Origin: Methylocystis silviterrae
GTDB taxonomy: Bacteria; Pseudomonadota; Alphaproteobacteria; Rhizobiales; Beijerinckiaceae
Assembly (NCBI RefSeq): GCF_013350005.1
Contig: NZ_JABVWW010000006.1
Location: 1 to 64,000, forward strand
Length of the DNA: 64,000 nucleotides
Direction: 5' to 3'
A program made the translations under genes and the position numbers. The notes beneath the pieces were generated by a model. That model was given only the letters and a program-made list of their open reading frames with translations. It was not told the DNA's origin and ran no database searches. Positions 1-7,948 of this stretch are shown one piece after another (positions within the stretch are counted from its first letter, which is position 1; every line of letters starts with the position of its first letter).

Positions 1-968
<968 letters not shown>

Positions 969-994
969 TCAGCCCTCACTCGCATTCGACAGGT

Positions 995-1010
995 AGCAAC
1001 GGCCGTGCCA
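995..1010 (-). promoter_or_regulatory. Sigma-54 promoter of nifH copy 2 (edge copy)
   Basis: On the minus strand the sequence reads TGGCACGGCCGTTGCT, a full match to the -24/-12 consensus TGGCACG-N4-TTGCW. It lies ~147 bases before the nifH start, giving a leader of about 135 nt. A TGT-N10-ACA site sits ~110 bp further upstream. Confidence 0.9.
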
Positions 1011-1114
1011 GTGCGGCATTAGTGGCTAGTTCATTGATTTATTGTGATTTGATCAATCGATGAGCGCATCCCACATCGGCTGCTTATGTGAAGGAAGCCG
1101 ACAGTCACGACATT

Positions 1115-1130
1115 TGTTGTGAACAGAACA
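1115..1130. promoter_or_regulatory. NifA-type upstream activator site (TGT-N10-ACA)
   Basis: The sequence TGTTGTGAACAGAACA fits TGT-N10-ACA, the palindromic binding site of NifA. It lies about 110 bp upstream of the nifH sigma-54 promoter and about 35 bp upstream of the divergent promoter at 1159. One site could therefore serve both directions. Confidence 0.75.
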
Positions 1131-1158
1131 TCGCACCCGCTCGTTGGCCCGCGACATC

Positions 1159-1174
1159 TGGAACAGAGCTTGCT
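1159..1174 (+). promoter_or_regulatory. Sigma-54 promoter for the pseudo-receiver/ankyrin/sufE unit
   Basis: TGGAACAGAGCTTGCT matches 14 of 16 consensus positions. The GG and GC dinucleotides are at the required 10-base spacing. Predicted start of transcription is ~1186, and the first ATG is at 1224. Confidence 0.65.
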
Positions 1175-1223
1175 TCTTATCTTCTGCACGGCATTTAGCG
1201 GCGTATCTTCGAAAGGAGCAGGG

Positions 1224-1655
1224 ATGCAGATTGGCGTCGAAACCGCGAAGGCGGTCGATCAACGGCGGGTGTTCGTCCTCGACGAAGACGAGATCGTGCG
1301 CGCCGCGCTTCAGTTCATGCTGCATGACGAGATCGAAACCCACGAAATCGCCAGTATCCAAGAAGCCTATGACAAGGGCGTCGGTTGGCTGAAGCCGGAC
1401 GTCGTCCTGCTCGGCGCTTCCTTTCTAAAGAGCAACGGCGTGTCGATCCTTAAGGAATTGGCGGAGCGTTTCGCCGGCGTGCGCATATTGATCGTCTGCG
1501 ATAAAGCCGACGAGGCGGTTGCGGTGGACGCCATGAAACATGGCGCGCATGGCATATTGGTGAAACCGCTGAAGATCGAGAATGTGCGGCAGAAGGTTGA
1601 CACCGTGCTCGGGCGCGGCGGCGCCAAGCCGCTCGTGCAATTAGGACTGCTTTAG
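1224..1655 (+). CDS. Receiver-domain protein lacking the phospho-acceptor Asp (pseudo-receiver 1)
   Basis: 143 residues, a single CheY-like fold. The start is the ATG at 1224 because GAAAGGAG lies just before it and a sigma-54 promoter lies between it and the more upstream possible starts. The acidic pocket (D20, E21) and the conserved Lys in LVKPL (K114) are visible. At the end of strand 3, where receivers have Asp (PDLVLLD), this protein has Gly (PDVVLLG, G64). Normal aspartyl phosphorylation therefore looks impossible, and the domain may act by binding a partner. A paralog with the same N-terminus (MQIG...AKA, RRVFV) is encoded at 57317-57754. Promoter and neighbours point to NifA control. 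Function unknown. Confidence 0.8.
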   Translation: MQIGVETAKAVDQRRVFVLDEDEIVRAALQFMLHDEIETHEIASIQEAYDKGVGWLKPDVVLLGASFLKSNGVSILKELAERFAGVRILIVCDKADEAVAVDAMKHGAHGILVKPLKIENVRQKVDTVLGRGGAKPLVQLGLL

Positions 1656-1710
1656 TCAATACGCCAACGTCTCGTCGGCGCTGCGATGGAGTGACGGCAT
1701 TACCCCGCAG

Positions 1711-2181
1711 TTGACACAATGGTTGACGACGCAAGGCTTTCGATCGGAAGGCGTGAACGCCGTCGGCGCCGACGGCCTCACGCCGCTTCTTCGAGCTGCG
1801 GCCGAGGCGAACGTCCCGGTGTTGCGCGAAATCATCGCAGAGGGCGGGGATCTCCACGCCTTGACGCGCGATGGCAACAATTCGGTATGGTTGGCGTGCA
1901 AGCAGGACAGCGTGGAGGCCATCGACTTGCTCGCCGCCGCCGGGGCCAATGTCCATCATCGCAATCCCGACGGCTCGACGGCGCTGATCTATGCAGCTTC
2001 CGCAGGCAAGACCGCGGTCGTGACGCTCTTGCTGGCGCTTGGCGCAGATCCCCTGGAAGAGAACGTCGATGGATTTTCGGCGCTTGATCTCGCGGCGAAC
2101 ATCGAATGCCTGAAAGTACTGCGCGTCGCGTCGCGCCAGCGCCGCGATCGGCCCAAAGCTGAAGGAATGGTCGAAACATGA
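1711..2181 (+). CDS. Ankyrin-repeat protein
   Basis: About 156 residues with three to four ankyrin repeats, recognisable from DGLTPLLRAA, DGSTALIYAAS and GFSALDLA with the usual 33-residue spacing. Such proteins mediate protein-protein contacts and have no enzymatic role. The stop codon overlaps the sufE start (ATGA), so the two are translationally coupled and the protein may act with SufE. The start is uncertain: the earliest codon after the in-frame stop at 1642 is a TTG at 1711 with no clear ribosome site. Confidence 0.8.
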   Translation: MTQWLTTQGFRSEGVNAVGADGLTPLLRAAAEANVPVLREIIAEGGDLHALTRDGNNSVWLACKQDSVEAIDLLAAAGANVHHRNPDGSTALIYAASAGKTAVVTLLLALGADPLEENVDGFSALDLAANIECLKVLRVASRQRRDRPKAEGMVET

Positions 2182-2618
2182 CGACGATCGACGACATCAT
2201 CGAAAACTTCTCGCTGCTCGACGATTGGGAAGACCGCTACCGCTATGTCATCGAACTTGGCAAAATGCTCGAGCCGCTTCCCGATGCGTTGAAGAACGAT
2301 CAAAATAAAGTCTCCGGCTGCGCCAGCCAAGTCTGGCTGGCGACGACAATTTCCGACGCAACCGGCGGCGAACCGGCGTTGATGATCCGTGGCGACAGCG
2401 ACGCGCATATCGTGCGCGGCCTCGTTGCAATCTTGCTGGCGCTCTGCTCCGGCAAGACCGGCGCGGAAATCCTGAAGGCGGATCCTGTCGCGTTATTCGA
2501 GCGTCTCGGCCTACGCGAACATCTGACGCCGCAGCGCTCCAACGGCTTCAAGTCGATGGTGGGGCGCATCCACGCGGAGGCGCGCGAGTTGCTCGCGGCC
2601 TCCAGCGCGGTGTCTTGA
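2178..2618 (+). CDS. sufE: SufE-like sulfur acceptor
   Basis: 146 residues, full length for SufE. SufE accepts persulfide sulfur from a cysteine desulfurase (SufS or NifS type) and passes it to the SufBCD scaffold. The active-site Cys is in the conserved VSGCASQVW motif near residue 51. The C-terminal GFKSMVGRI is also typical. It overlaps the ankyrin gene by four bases and is the last gene of the unit starting at 1224. No sufS is present in the window, so the likely partner is NifS (12543-13730). Confidence 0.92.
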   Translation: MTTIDDIIENFSLLDDWEDRYRYVIELGKMLEPLPDALKNDQNKVSGCASQVWLATTISDATGGEPALMIRGDSDAHIVRGLVAILLALCSGKTGAEILKADPVALFERLGLREHLTPQRSNGFKSMVGRIHAEARELLAASSAVS

Positions 2619-2632
2619 ACACTCAGGCGTGC

Positions 2633-2983
2633 TCAGCGCGACAAGATCATCACCAAGCGATCGACGCGCTTGCCGCCCTTGAGATGCGAGTCGTAAATTT
2701 CATCAATGTCTTCGGCCGTCGTCGGCCGATACCAGACGCCTTCGGGATACACCACCATCAGGGGTCCCGCTGAGCAAAACCCCATGCACCCCGCGGAGGT
2801 GAATCCGATCTCGCCGCCGCCGTCCGCTTCGACGCGCTTGCCGAGCCGCTCCCAAAGCGGCTGCGCGCCGAGCGAGCCGCAGCTGCCGCGCGGATGGTTC
2901 GGCGGCCGCTGCGTGAAACAAGCAAAGACATGTCGCTTGTAAAGTTGAGGCAGCTCAAATTCTTCTTCAGGCGTATCCGACAT
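2633..2983 (-). CDS. Thioredoxin-fold [2Fe-2S] ferredoxin (Shethna/FeSII-like)
   Basis: 116 residues from the ATG at 2983. Earlier in-frame starts would add 26 residues unlike the family. Cluster ligands are the Cys in HVFACFTQRPP, the Cys in RGSCGSLG about 12 residues later, and the C-X3-C pair in AGCMGFCSAGP. This arrangement fits thioredoxin-like [2Fe-2S] ferredoxins. In Azotobacter the related FeSII protein protects nitrogenase against oxygen. That role here is inference only. Convergent with sufE and divergent from the SufT-like gene. Confidence 0.85.
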   Translation of the reverse strand: MSDTPEEEFELPQLYKRHVFACFTQRPPNHPRGSCGSLGAQPLWERLGKRVEADGGGEIGFTSAGCMGFCSAGPLMVVYPEGVWYRPTTAEDIDEIYDSHLKGGKRVDRLVMILSR

Positions 2984-2998
2984 ACTGCACCGAGCCTT

Positions 2999-3014
2999 TG
3001 TGAGGATTGTAACA
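2999..3014. promoter_or_regulatory. NifA-type upstream activator site
   Basis: TGTGAGGATTGTAACA fits TGT-N10-ACA. It is centred ~118 bp upstream of the sigma-54 promoter at 3124, a normal distance for NifA action. Confidence 0.65.
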
Positions 3015-3090
3015 CGGCGCTCTGTGAGAAATGCGCTTCGTAAACGAAGGCGCTCAACCATGACGCCGCGGACCGTGGACGTGGAATGAT

Positions 3091-3106
3091 TGCAAATTTC
3101 AGTCCA
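3091..3106 (-). promoter_or_regulatory. Possible sigma-54 promoter for the [2Fe-2S] ferredoxin
   Basis: The minus strand reads TGGACTGAAATTTGCA. GG and GC are correctly spaced and the -12 element TTGCA is perfect, but the -24 element is weak. It lies 108 bases before the ferredoxin start. Confidence 0.4.
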
Positions 3107-3123
3107 GCCTCAGCAATGCTGAC

Positions 3124-3139
3124 TGGCGCCTTACTTGCT
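3124..3139 (+). promoter_or_regulatory. Sigma-54 promoter for the SufT-like gene
   Basis: TGGCGCCTTACTTGCT matches 14 of 16 positions with correct GG-GC spacing. It is 37 bases before the ATG at 3176, and a TGT-N10-ACA site lies about 118 bp upstream. Confidence 0.7.
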
Positions 3140-3175
3140 GGTTTGCACTGAGCAGTCGCGAACGCGGCTCGCGCC

Positions 3176-3577
3176 ATGCAGGATACTCAGATGGAACCAC
3201 GAAGCGACATGACACAGCTTTCCGAGCCGAACAGTCGCGTCGGCCGCAGCGATTCTTCGCCCGAGGCGCAGGCGCTTTATGAGGAAGTCGTCCTTGCGCT
3301 GCGGACCGTGTTCGACCCGGAAATTCCGGTGAACATATACGATCTGGGACTGATCTATCGCATCGACGTTATCGATCGACGCGACATCGACATCGACATG
3401 ACGTTGACGGCGCCGGGCTGCCCCGTCGCCGGCGAAATGGTCGGGATGACGAAGAAGGCTGTCGATGCGGTCGATGGAGTGGCGAGCGTAAAAATTAATC
3501 TCGTGTTCGATCCGCCGTGGCATCAGAGCATGATGAGCGACGAAGCGAAGCTGGAATTGGGATTTTTCGACTCCTGA
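3176..3577 (+). CDS. MIP18/DUF59 family Fe-S assembly factor (SufT/PaaD-like)
   Basis: 133 residues. The core motifs are DPEIPVNIYDLGLIY, LTAPGCPVAGEM with the conserved Cys, and LVFDPPWHQSMMSDEAK, all typical of the DUF59 family used in late Fe-S cluster maturation (SufT, PaaD, eukaryotic MIP18). The N-terminal ~30 residues are variable, so the start could be the ATG at 3176 or one of two later Met codons. It probably assists Fe-S maturation alongside sufE, nfu and sufBCD elsewhere in the window. Driven by a sigma-54 promoter. Confidence 0.88.
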   Translation: MQDTQMEPRSDMTQLSEPNSRVGRSDSSPEAQALYEEVVLALRTVFDPEIPVNIYDLGLIYRIDVIDRRDIDIDMTLTAPGCPVAGEMVGMTKKAVDAVDGVASVKINLVFDPPWHQSMMSDEAKLELGFFDS

Positions 3578-3718
3578 GCCGAGAGCCGCTTGGCGAAACG
3601 TCGAACGATGCGTCTCGTCATGCAGGCATGATATTCGCAATGGGATGTGCAGGCGTGACATGATTCCGCCGTCTCTCGTTCGAGAGCTTCCGTCACTTTG
3701 CTGCACATCGAGGCCATC

Positions 3719-4432
3719 ATGATCGAACTCACTTCCGGAGATGGGCGCAGTTTCTCCGCCTATCGAGCCGAACCCACCGAGGCTCCCAAGGGCGCCGTCG
3801 TCGTGCTGCCGGACGTCTACGGCGTCACGCCACATCTGCAAAAGGAAGTCGAAGGCTTTGCGGCTGAGGGCTATGTCGCGATCGCGCCAGCGCTTGCGCC
3901 TCAGGAGGGCGAGAGCGACGGCGCTTCCGTCACGACCGCCTTGCAAGATATTCAAGCCACTGTCGACGCCGTGAAGGGCGTAGGCAAGGTGGCGATCGTC
4001 GGCTATGACTGGGGCGGCTATCTCGCCTATGTTTCGGCCAATCGTCTTAGCGACGTCGCCTGTGCGATCAGCTATTATCCGGCCGGAATTTCAGAGGAAC
4101 GTTGGGTGAAGCGGAAAATTCCGACGCTGCTGCACCTGCCCGAGAATGATCCGTCGTTGCCGATGGAAGACATCGTCCAATTTCGCGCCCAACGACCCGA
4201 CGTAAGCGCCTTCTCCTATCCCGAGGCCCGCAACGGCTTCAATTTCGACGCCGCGGAGAGTTTCAACGAAGCCGCCGCGCAATCGGCGCGCGAGCGCACT
4301 TTGTTTTGGATCTCGCAATATGTCGAGGGTCAGAAGCCGATCGCACTGAAGAACTCCGGCTCCTATGCGCAGGCCAAGGTCGACAAGAAAAAGAAGAAGA
4401 GCGGCGACGACATGGGTCCGCCGGACGCGTGA
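3719..4432 (+). CDS. Dienelactone-hydrolase-like alpha/beta protein with altered catalytic residues
   Basis: 237 residues from the ATG at 3719. The overall layout follows dienelactone hydrolases: VVLPDVYGVTPHL, then a nucleophile elbow, LLHLPENDPSLP with the acid (D144), and a C-terminal YPEARNGFNFD. In the family the nucleophile is Cys (GYCFGG) and the base is His (HGF). Here they are Asp (GYDWGG, D97) and Asn (NGF, N172). Asp as nucleophile is known in haloalkane dehalogenases and epoxide hydrolases, but those also need the His. Normal hydrolase activity is therefore doubtful. The C-terminus is a Lys-rich tail (KVDKKKKKSGDD). No promoter was seen, so it may be co-transcribed with the SufT-like gene 140 bp upstream. 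Confidence 0.8.
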   Translation: MIELTSGDGRSFSAYRAEPTEAPKGAVVVLPDVYGVTPHLQKEVEGFAAEGYVAIAPALAPQEGESDGASVTTALQDIQATVDAVKGVGKVAIVGYDWGGYLAYVSANRLSDVACAISYYPAGISEERWVKRKIPTLLHLPENDPSLPMEDIVQFRAQRPDVSAFSYPEARNGFNFDAAESFNEAAAQSARERTLFWISQYVEGQKPIALKNSGSYAQAKVDKKKKKSGDDMGPPDA

Positions 4433-4652
4433 GGACGCGCTTCGCCGCAAGCGCCTTGGCGCATGCGGCGCCGTCGTCCAACGAACGCGCCCGACAAACT
4501 TTTGATTACGAGGTTACGACGAAGGGTTCGTCGTTTCGCGGTTGGTTTGAATCCTCGCGCAACACCGGCGCACGGCCGTCAATGTGATGCAGGAAGGCGG
4601 CGCCTTCTCGAACGCTCCGCCCATAAGCATGATCGACGCTGGCGGTGTCGCC

Positions 4653-5081
4653 TCAGTCAGACGTGATCATGACTTCGGGAGCCTCGTCCGGCTCTTCGAG
4701 ACCCAGCCCATCCTCCTCTGCGAGCTCCACGCCGGTGAGGCAAACGTCGCCGTCGTCAATCACGATTTGAATGGATTGCAACGTTTTGCCCTGGCAGGGA
4801 CCGATGAAGCAATGTCCCGTGTCGAGATCGAACTGCGCCTGGTGATGGCCACAGGTGAGGAAATTCCCTTCTTCGTCGAGAAAATGCCCTGGCTCCGAGT
4901 CGAGACGCTCGCCCTTATGCGGACAGGCGTTCTCGAAACCATAGAAATTATTGCCTTTGCGCGTGATCAGGATCGGCCAGGGCTTTGGCTCGCCGGTCTC
5001 CTCGATCCGCATCAGAATGAAGCCCGTGGCGTCGCCGTCCTCGATCTCGCCCGTCTGACAAATGGCATAGAGTTGGTTCAT
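4653..5081 (-). CDS. Rieske-type [2Fe-2S] ferredoxin 1
   Basis: 142 residues from the ATG at 5081. Ligand motifs are CPHKG and, 21 residues later, CGHH, so the Rieske pattern C-X-H ... C-X2-H is complete. It is a soluble ferredoxin-like Rieske protein with no oxygenase domain, signal or membrane anchor, and it ends in an acidic tail. It is one of three paralogs in the window (also 7010-7450 and 15536-15994) that share the same layout: an N-terminal LYAIC-like strand, the Rieske core, a GPC segment and an acidic C-terminus. A strong sigma-54 promoter lies 66 bases upstream, so it is probably a nif-expressed electron carrier. Confidence 0.88.
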   Translation of the reverse strand: MNQLYAICQTGEIEDGDATGFILMRIEETGEPKPWPILITRKGNNFYGFENACPHKGERLDSEPGHFLDEEGNFLTCGHHQAQFDLDTGHCFIGPCQGKTLQSIQIVIDDGDVCLTGVELAEEDGLGLEEPDEAPEVMITSD

Positions 5082-5146
5082 CCGCCGGCTCCTCGTTTGG
5101 CGCGCGCCTTGCAAAACCACACTGTCTCAGCGACGCGCCCTACCCG

Positions 5147-5162
5147 TGCAATTGACGAGCCA
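5147..5162 (-). promoter_or_regulatory. Sigma-54 promoter for Rieske protein 1
   Basis: The minus strand reads TGGCTCGTCAATTGCA, 15 of 16 consensus positions with correct spacing. No TGT-N10-ACA site was found nearby. Confidence 0.75.
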
Positions 5163-5242
5163 TGCGTTGCGCGCTGTGATGCAAGGATTGAAGCCCATCA
5201 GAACTTCTGGCCAAAAGATCCGGCCAACAAGGAGCGACGATC

Positions 5243-5566
5243 ATGAGCGTCATCGAACATGATTTCGGCTTGTCGAACCGCCTCACCGAGCGGCGCTTCG
5301 GAAAATTGCTGGAACTCGACGCGCTGCATGAGGCGAATATTCGCGCCAATCCGCTGCCCTATCTCGAACGCGCCAGCGAGCGCATCTTCCGCCTGCAAGC
5401 CGCTATGTTCGAGGCGATCCAGGCCGCCAAGCCGCCAACGCCCGGCCCGGCGTCGGATGCGGAGAATGTCCTGGTCGACAAGGCGGAGTATCAGCGTCTA
5501 AAGACCTGTGTCGCCTTGCTGGAAAAAGCCTACGCCGATTATGGAGCGCAAGACGAAGGGGCCTAG
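5243..5566 (+). CDS. Unrecognised 107-residue protein
   Basis: 107 residues with AAGGAGCGACGATC before the ATG. It is rich in Leu, Ala and Glu, predicted mostly alpha-helical with possible coiled-coil character (LTERRFGKLLELDALHEA, ERIFRLQAAMFEA), and has a Pro-rich break in the middle. No signal, membrane segment or metal motif is visible. It lies between two sigma-54-controlled genes in a block of small nif-linked proteins. I do not recognise the family. Confidence 0.7.
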   Translation: MSVIEHDFGLSNRLTERRFGKLLELDALHEANIRANPLPYLERASERIFRLQAAMFEAIQAAKPPTPGPASDAENVLVDKAEYQRLKTCVALLEKAYADYGAQDEGA

Positions 5567-5609
5567 AGCGCGGCGCGAGACGCGCCCGCACCACGCTTTG
5601 AAAGCGATC

Positions 5610-6092
5610 TCAGGCGGCTTTGGCTTCCGCCATCGGCTCCCATTTGTAGAGTTCCGCGCCCTCTTCCGTCTTCGTCAAGGAGAAGCCGCAGCCTTTGAGT
5701 TCCGCAGCTAACCCCTGCGCGTCGCCGGCTTTCACTTCGACATAGACCGGCACATTGCGCTTCAATATCGCGTCGATCAGCACTTTGAATGCGCCGTTCT
5801 CGCGATGGTCGGCGGACACCGCCGCCAGCGAGACGTTGATTGTTTCAGTGTTGCGCAGACCCCAATCGAGTTCATCGCGACGCGCCAATAAGGCCCCGAC
5901 GACATTACGCTTCGCATCGAGAATAACCGGCGAGAATTCGGCCGTGCAGCACTTCATGATTTCCGTCAGCGCCCGCTCCTGATCGCTTTCGCTTTCAATC
6001 GAACACGGAATGTCGGCAGCCGTTTGCCGCATCAAGGCCCAAAGGTTTTTCATGTCGTCAAGCGATGCATTTCTATGCGCGAGGTCAGCCAC
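5610..6092 (-). CDS. GNAT-like N-acetyltransferase family protein (tentative)
   Basis: About 160 residues. I chose the GTG at 6092 because AAGGAGAAACC lies immediately upstream; ATG alternatives at 6125 and 6149 lack a ribosome site. The pattern of N-terminal helix, SPVILDAKRNVVGALLARRDE and INVSLAAVSADHRENGAFKVLIDAIL resembles GNAT strand 2 to helix 3 (acetyl-CoA site), but the usual R/Q-X-X-G-X-G/A loop is not clear. Substrate unknown. It shares a divergent sigma-54 promoter region with the gene at 6243. Confidence 0.6.
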   Translation of the reverse strand: MADLAHRNASLDDMKNLWALMRQTAADIPCSIESESDQERALTEIMKCCTAEFSPVILDAKRNVVGALLARRDELDWGLRNTETINVSLAAVSADHRENGAFKVLIDAILKRNVPVYVEVKAGDAQGLAAELKGCGFSLTKTEEGAELYKWEPMAEAKAA

Positions 6093-6148
6093 CGGTTTCT
6101 CCTTCGATTGCGCGCTTGAGTGCATTGCGCGCGAACATGCCTTTTGCA

Positions 6149-6164
6149 AGCAAGTCTCGTTCCC
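6149..6164 (-). promoter_or_regulatory. Sigma-54 promoter candidate for the GNAT-like gene
   Basis: The minus strand reads GGGAACGAGACTTGCT, 14 of 16 positions with GG and GC at proper spacing. It is 57 bases before the GTG start and back-to-back with the plus-strand promoter at 6184. Confidence 0.55.
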
Positions 6165-6183
6165 GCTGCAGCGCCGAAGGCAT

Positions 6184-6199
6184 TGGCAAGAAACTTGCT
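6184..6199 (+). promoter_or_regulatory. Sigma-54 promoter for the small genes at 6243 and 6510
   Basis: TGGCAAGAAACTTGCT, 15 of 16 consensus positions. Predicted transcription start is ~6211, with the ATG at 6243. Confidence 0.75.
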
Positions 6200-6242
6200 G
6201 CCCTCCGGCGAGAGGGATTCAAACATCAACGCGAGAGGGAAC

Positions 6243-6485
6243 ATGGCTGTCGAAGGCTTTTTCATCGACTGGGACGGCAACGCGCGTAGAACGAGCGATC
6301 CAGGAGGCGGCTATCTATGCGAAGCCGATACAGTGGCGCGCTATGTGGCGATCATGACCAAGAGCGGCGCGCTTATGCATGAAGGCACCTATTACAAAAC
6401 CCTCGCCGACATTGAAAAGGCGGGCATCAAGGCGTCGCTCGTCCCCGGGTCGCATCCTTGGGGAAGCAAGGCGGAAGGTTTTTGA
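6243..6485 (+). CDS. Unrecognised 80-residue protein
   Basis: 80 residues from the ATG at 6243, preceded by GAGAGGGA. A more upstream ATG at 6120 would lie above the sigma-54 promoter, so it is rejected. Visible features are FFIDWDGNARR, a Gly-rich turn and GSHPWGSKAEGF at the end. No known motif, and cytoplasmic by appearance. It is first of a two-gene unit with 6510-6776, and its promoter marks it as a nif-regulon member of unknown role. Confidence 0.75.
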   Translation: MAVEGFFIDWDGNARRTSDPGGGYLCEADTVARYVAIMTKSGALMHEGTYYKTLADIEKAGIKASLVPGSHPWGSKAEGF

Positions 6486-6509
6486 TCCATCGCAACGGGA
6501 GCTACGCTC

Positions 6510-6776
6510 ATGCTGCCGACGACCATTCTGATCGATGAAGACCCGCGCTGCGTTGTGCGCCCGATCGACACGAAGGACCTCAATCGATTCTTGCGCAACG
6601 GTAAAGCGTTTCTTCTCGCCGAAAAGCCCGCTGGGAAAGTGACCCATCGCGCGGCGACGGAAACCGAGCAAATCCGGTGGCGCGAGGCTTTCGCGCTGCA
6701 TAAGGCATGGGGCGGCGACGACGAGGCATTCTTTGGGATACCGCTGCACGAAGAAACTTCAGCGAATCCCGAATGA
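6510..6776 (+). CDS. Unrecognised 88-residue protein
   Basis: 88 residues, starting 24 bases after the previous stop with a GGGAGCTACGCTC ribosome region. The sequence includes LIDEDPRCVVRPIDTKDL and HKAWGGDDEAFFGIPLHEE, with no cysteine cluster or membrane segment. Probably co-transcribed with the 80-residue gene from the sigma-54 promoter at 6184. Family not recognised. Confidence 0.65.
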   Translation: MLPTTILIDEDPRCVVRPIDTKDLNRFLRNGKAFLLAEKPAGKVTHRAATETEQIRWREAFALHKAWGGDDEAFFGIPLHEETSANPE

Positions 6777-6806
6777 AAGCTCAGGCGACAGCCGGGAGGC
6801 CAACCT

Positions 6807-6974
6807 TCATTCGTCGAGACTCGGCGCGAGGATGACTTCCGCCGGCGCGCCTGGCCCCTGGCCCTCGACGAAGTCCAATCCGCTGACGCGAGAAAGCCCG
6901 CCGTCGCTGTCGATCAGCACAACGGCCTCCTGCGGCAACTCCGCCAATTTCACGATCAATTCAGCCACGGTCAT
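6807..6974 (-). CDS. Small 55-residue protein
   Basis: 55 residues from the ATG at 6974 (MTVAELIVKLAELPQEA...). The opening helix followed by VVLIDSDGG resembles short conserved proteins that start T-V-x-E-L-I-x-K-L-x-x-L-P, whose function is not known. It starts 35 bases downstream of the Rieske 2 stop on the same strand, so it is probably the second gene of that unit. A longer in-frame extension is Arg-rich and overlaps the Rieske gene, so it is not used. Confidence 0.6.
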   Translation of the reverse strand: MTVAELIVKLAELPQEAVVLIDSDGGLSRVSGLDFVEGQGPGAPAEVILAPSLDE

Positions 6975-7009
6975 CGTGCGCCTTTCATACGTTCCATCCG
7001 CTGCGCCAC

Positions 7010-7450
7010 TTAGCCTGGATGGATCATGATCTCCATCGTTTCGTCCAGATCGTCGTCGTCGGAAATTTCTTCTTCGGCGAGTTTGACGCCACACAGGCAC
7101 ACATCGCCATCCATAACGACGAGCGCGACGGGCTCAATCATTTTATCCACGCATGGCCCCGTGACGCACACACCCGTTTCTACGTCGAATTCGGCCTTAT
7201 GCCTGCCGCAACGTAATCTTTGACCGTCCTCGCTAAAGAATCTGCCGTCGCCGATGTTGAGCCAGGAGCCCTGGTGCGGGCAGATGTTCACATAGCCCAC
7301 GCATTGATCGTTTTCCGTCCGAACGACGAAAATCGAAAAGGGGCGCGTTTCTCCTTCATCCGTGACGCGTGACAGGGTGAAGGGAGCCGCCTGGCCGCGC
7401 TCCAGACTGTCAAGCGCGCAAATGACGTAGAGATTCACATCGCCCTGCAT
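7010..7450 (-). CDS. Rieske-type [2Fe-2S] ferredoxin 2
   Basis: 146 residues from the ATG at 7450. The open frame runs further upstream, but that part opposes another gene and has no similarity to the paralogs. Rieske ligands are CPHQG and CGRH. The protein starts with NLYVICALDSLERG and ends with the acidic tail EEEISDDDDLDE, parallel to Rieske 1. It is probably a soluble electron carrier for the nif system. A weak sigma-54-like sequence lies ~130 bases upstream. Confidence 0.87.
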   Translation of the reverse strand: MQGDVNLYVICALDSLERGQAAPFTLSRVTDEGETRPFSIFVVRTENDQCVGYVNICPHQGSWLNIGDGRFFSEDGQRLRCGRHKAEFDVETGVCVTGPCVDKMIEPVALVVMDGDVCLCGVKLAEEEISDDDDLDETMEIMIHPG

Positions 7451-7528
7451 GCCAAAATCTCCGTCATCGTCTATCCGCTCCCTCGTAGGCACATCGTGCT
7501 CCAGAGCGGAAATTTCGGAGCGCGACAA

Positions 7529-7544
7529 TGTCTGAAAGAGAACA
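7529..7544. promoter_or_regulatory. NifA-type site between Rieske 2 and the gene at 7664
   Basis: TGTCTGAAAGAGAACA fits TGT-N10-ACA. Two weak sigma-54-like sequences flank it: one on the minus strand at 7577-7592 (CGGCAAGAATAATGCT) and one on the plus strand at 7604-7619 with an imperfect -24 element. Which of them it serves is unclear. Confidence 0.5.
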
Positions 7545-7663
7545 TCCTTCCTCGCGCAGCGTTCAAGGCGCGAACAAGCATTATTCTTGCCGAACCCTCC
7601 GCCAAGCGCGATTATTGCTTCGTCGTAGGAATCGATGGCTTTCAGCGGAGGCGAAAAGTGGTC

Positions 7664-7939
7664 ATGCTCCAGGTTGACGAACGCAATCAAGATGATCTTT
7701 CGCGCCTTGCCGGCTGCTACCTCTACGCCGGGACGCAGATCAACGTCGAAGACGGCATCGTGCATCGCGAAGACGGCCCCGCGGTGATTTTTCCCGATGG
7801 CGTGGTGCGTTGGTATTTGCGTGGCAAGGAAGTCAGCCGCGCCGTCAATTCGCTTTTTTACGACAACAAATGGCCCCTTGCGAAGGGACTCGATACGGCC
7901 GAAAAGCGCGCCCGTTTCGCCGAAACTTTCCTGACCTGA
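7664..7939 (+). CDS. Small protein with a MORN/YwqK-like repeat unit
   Basis: 91 residues from the ATG at 7664, with GGAGG upstream. The segment GIVHREDGPAVIFPDGVVRWYLRGKEV resembles one unit of the H-R-x-D-G-P-A ... W-Y-x-x-G-x repeat seen in MORN-like and YwqK-type proteins; the full stretch is at about residues 31-57. There is only one unit, so the protein is short for those families. The function is unknown, and the family link rests on the motif alone. Followed by a good terminator. Confidence 0.65.
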   Translation: MLQVDERNQDDLSRLAGCYLYAGTQINVEDGIVHREDGPAVIFPDGVVRWYLRGKEVSRAVNSLFYDNKWPLAKGLDTAEKRARFAETFLT

Positions 7940-7948
7940 AACCAAGCT

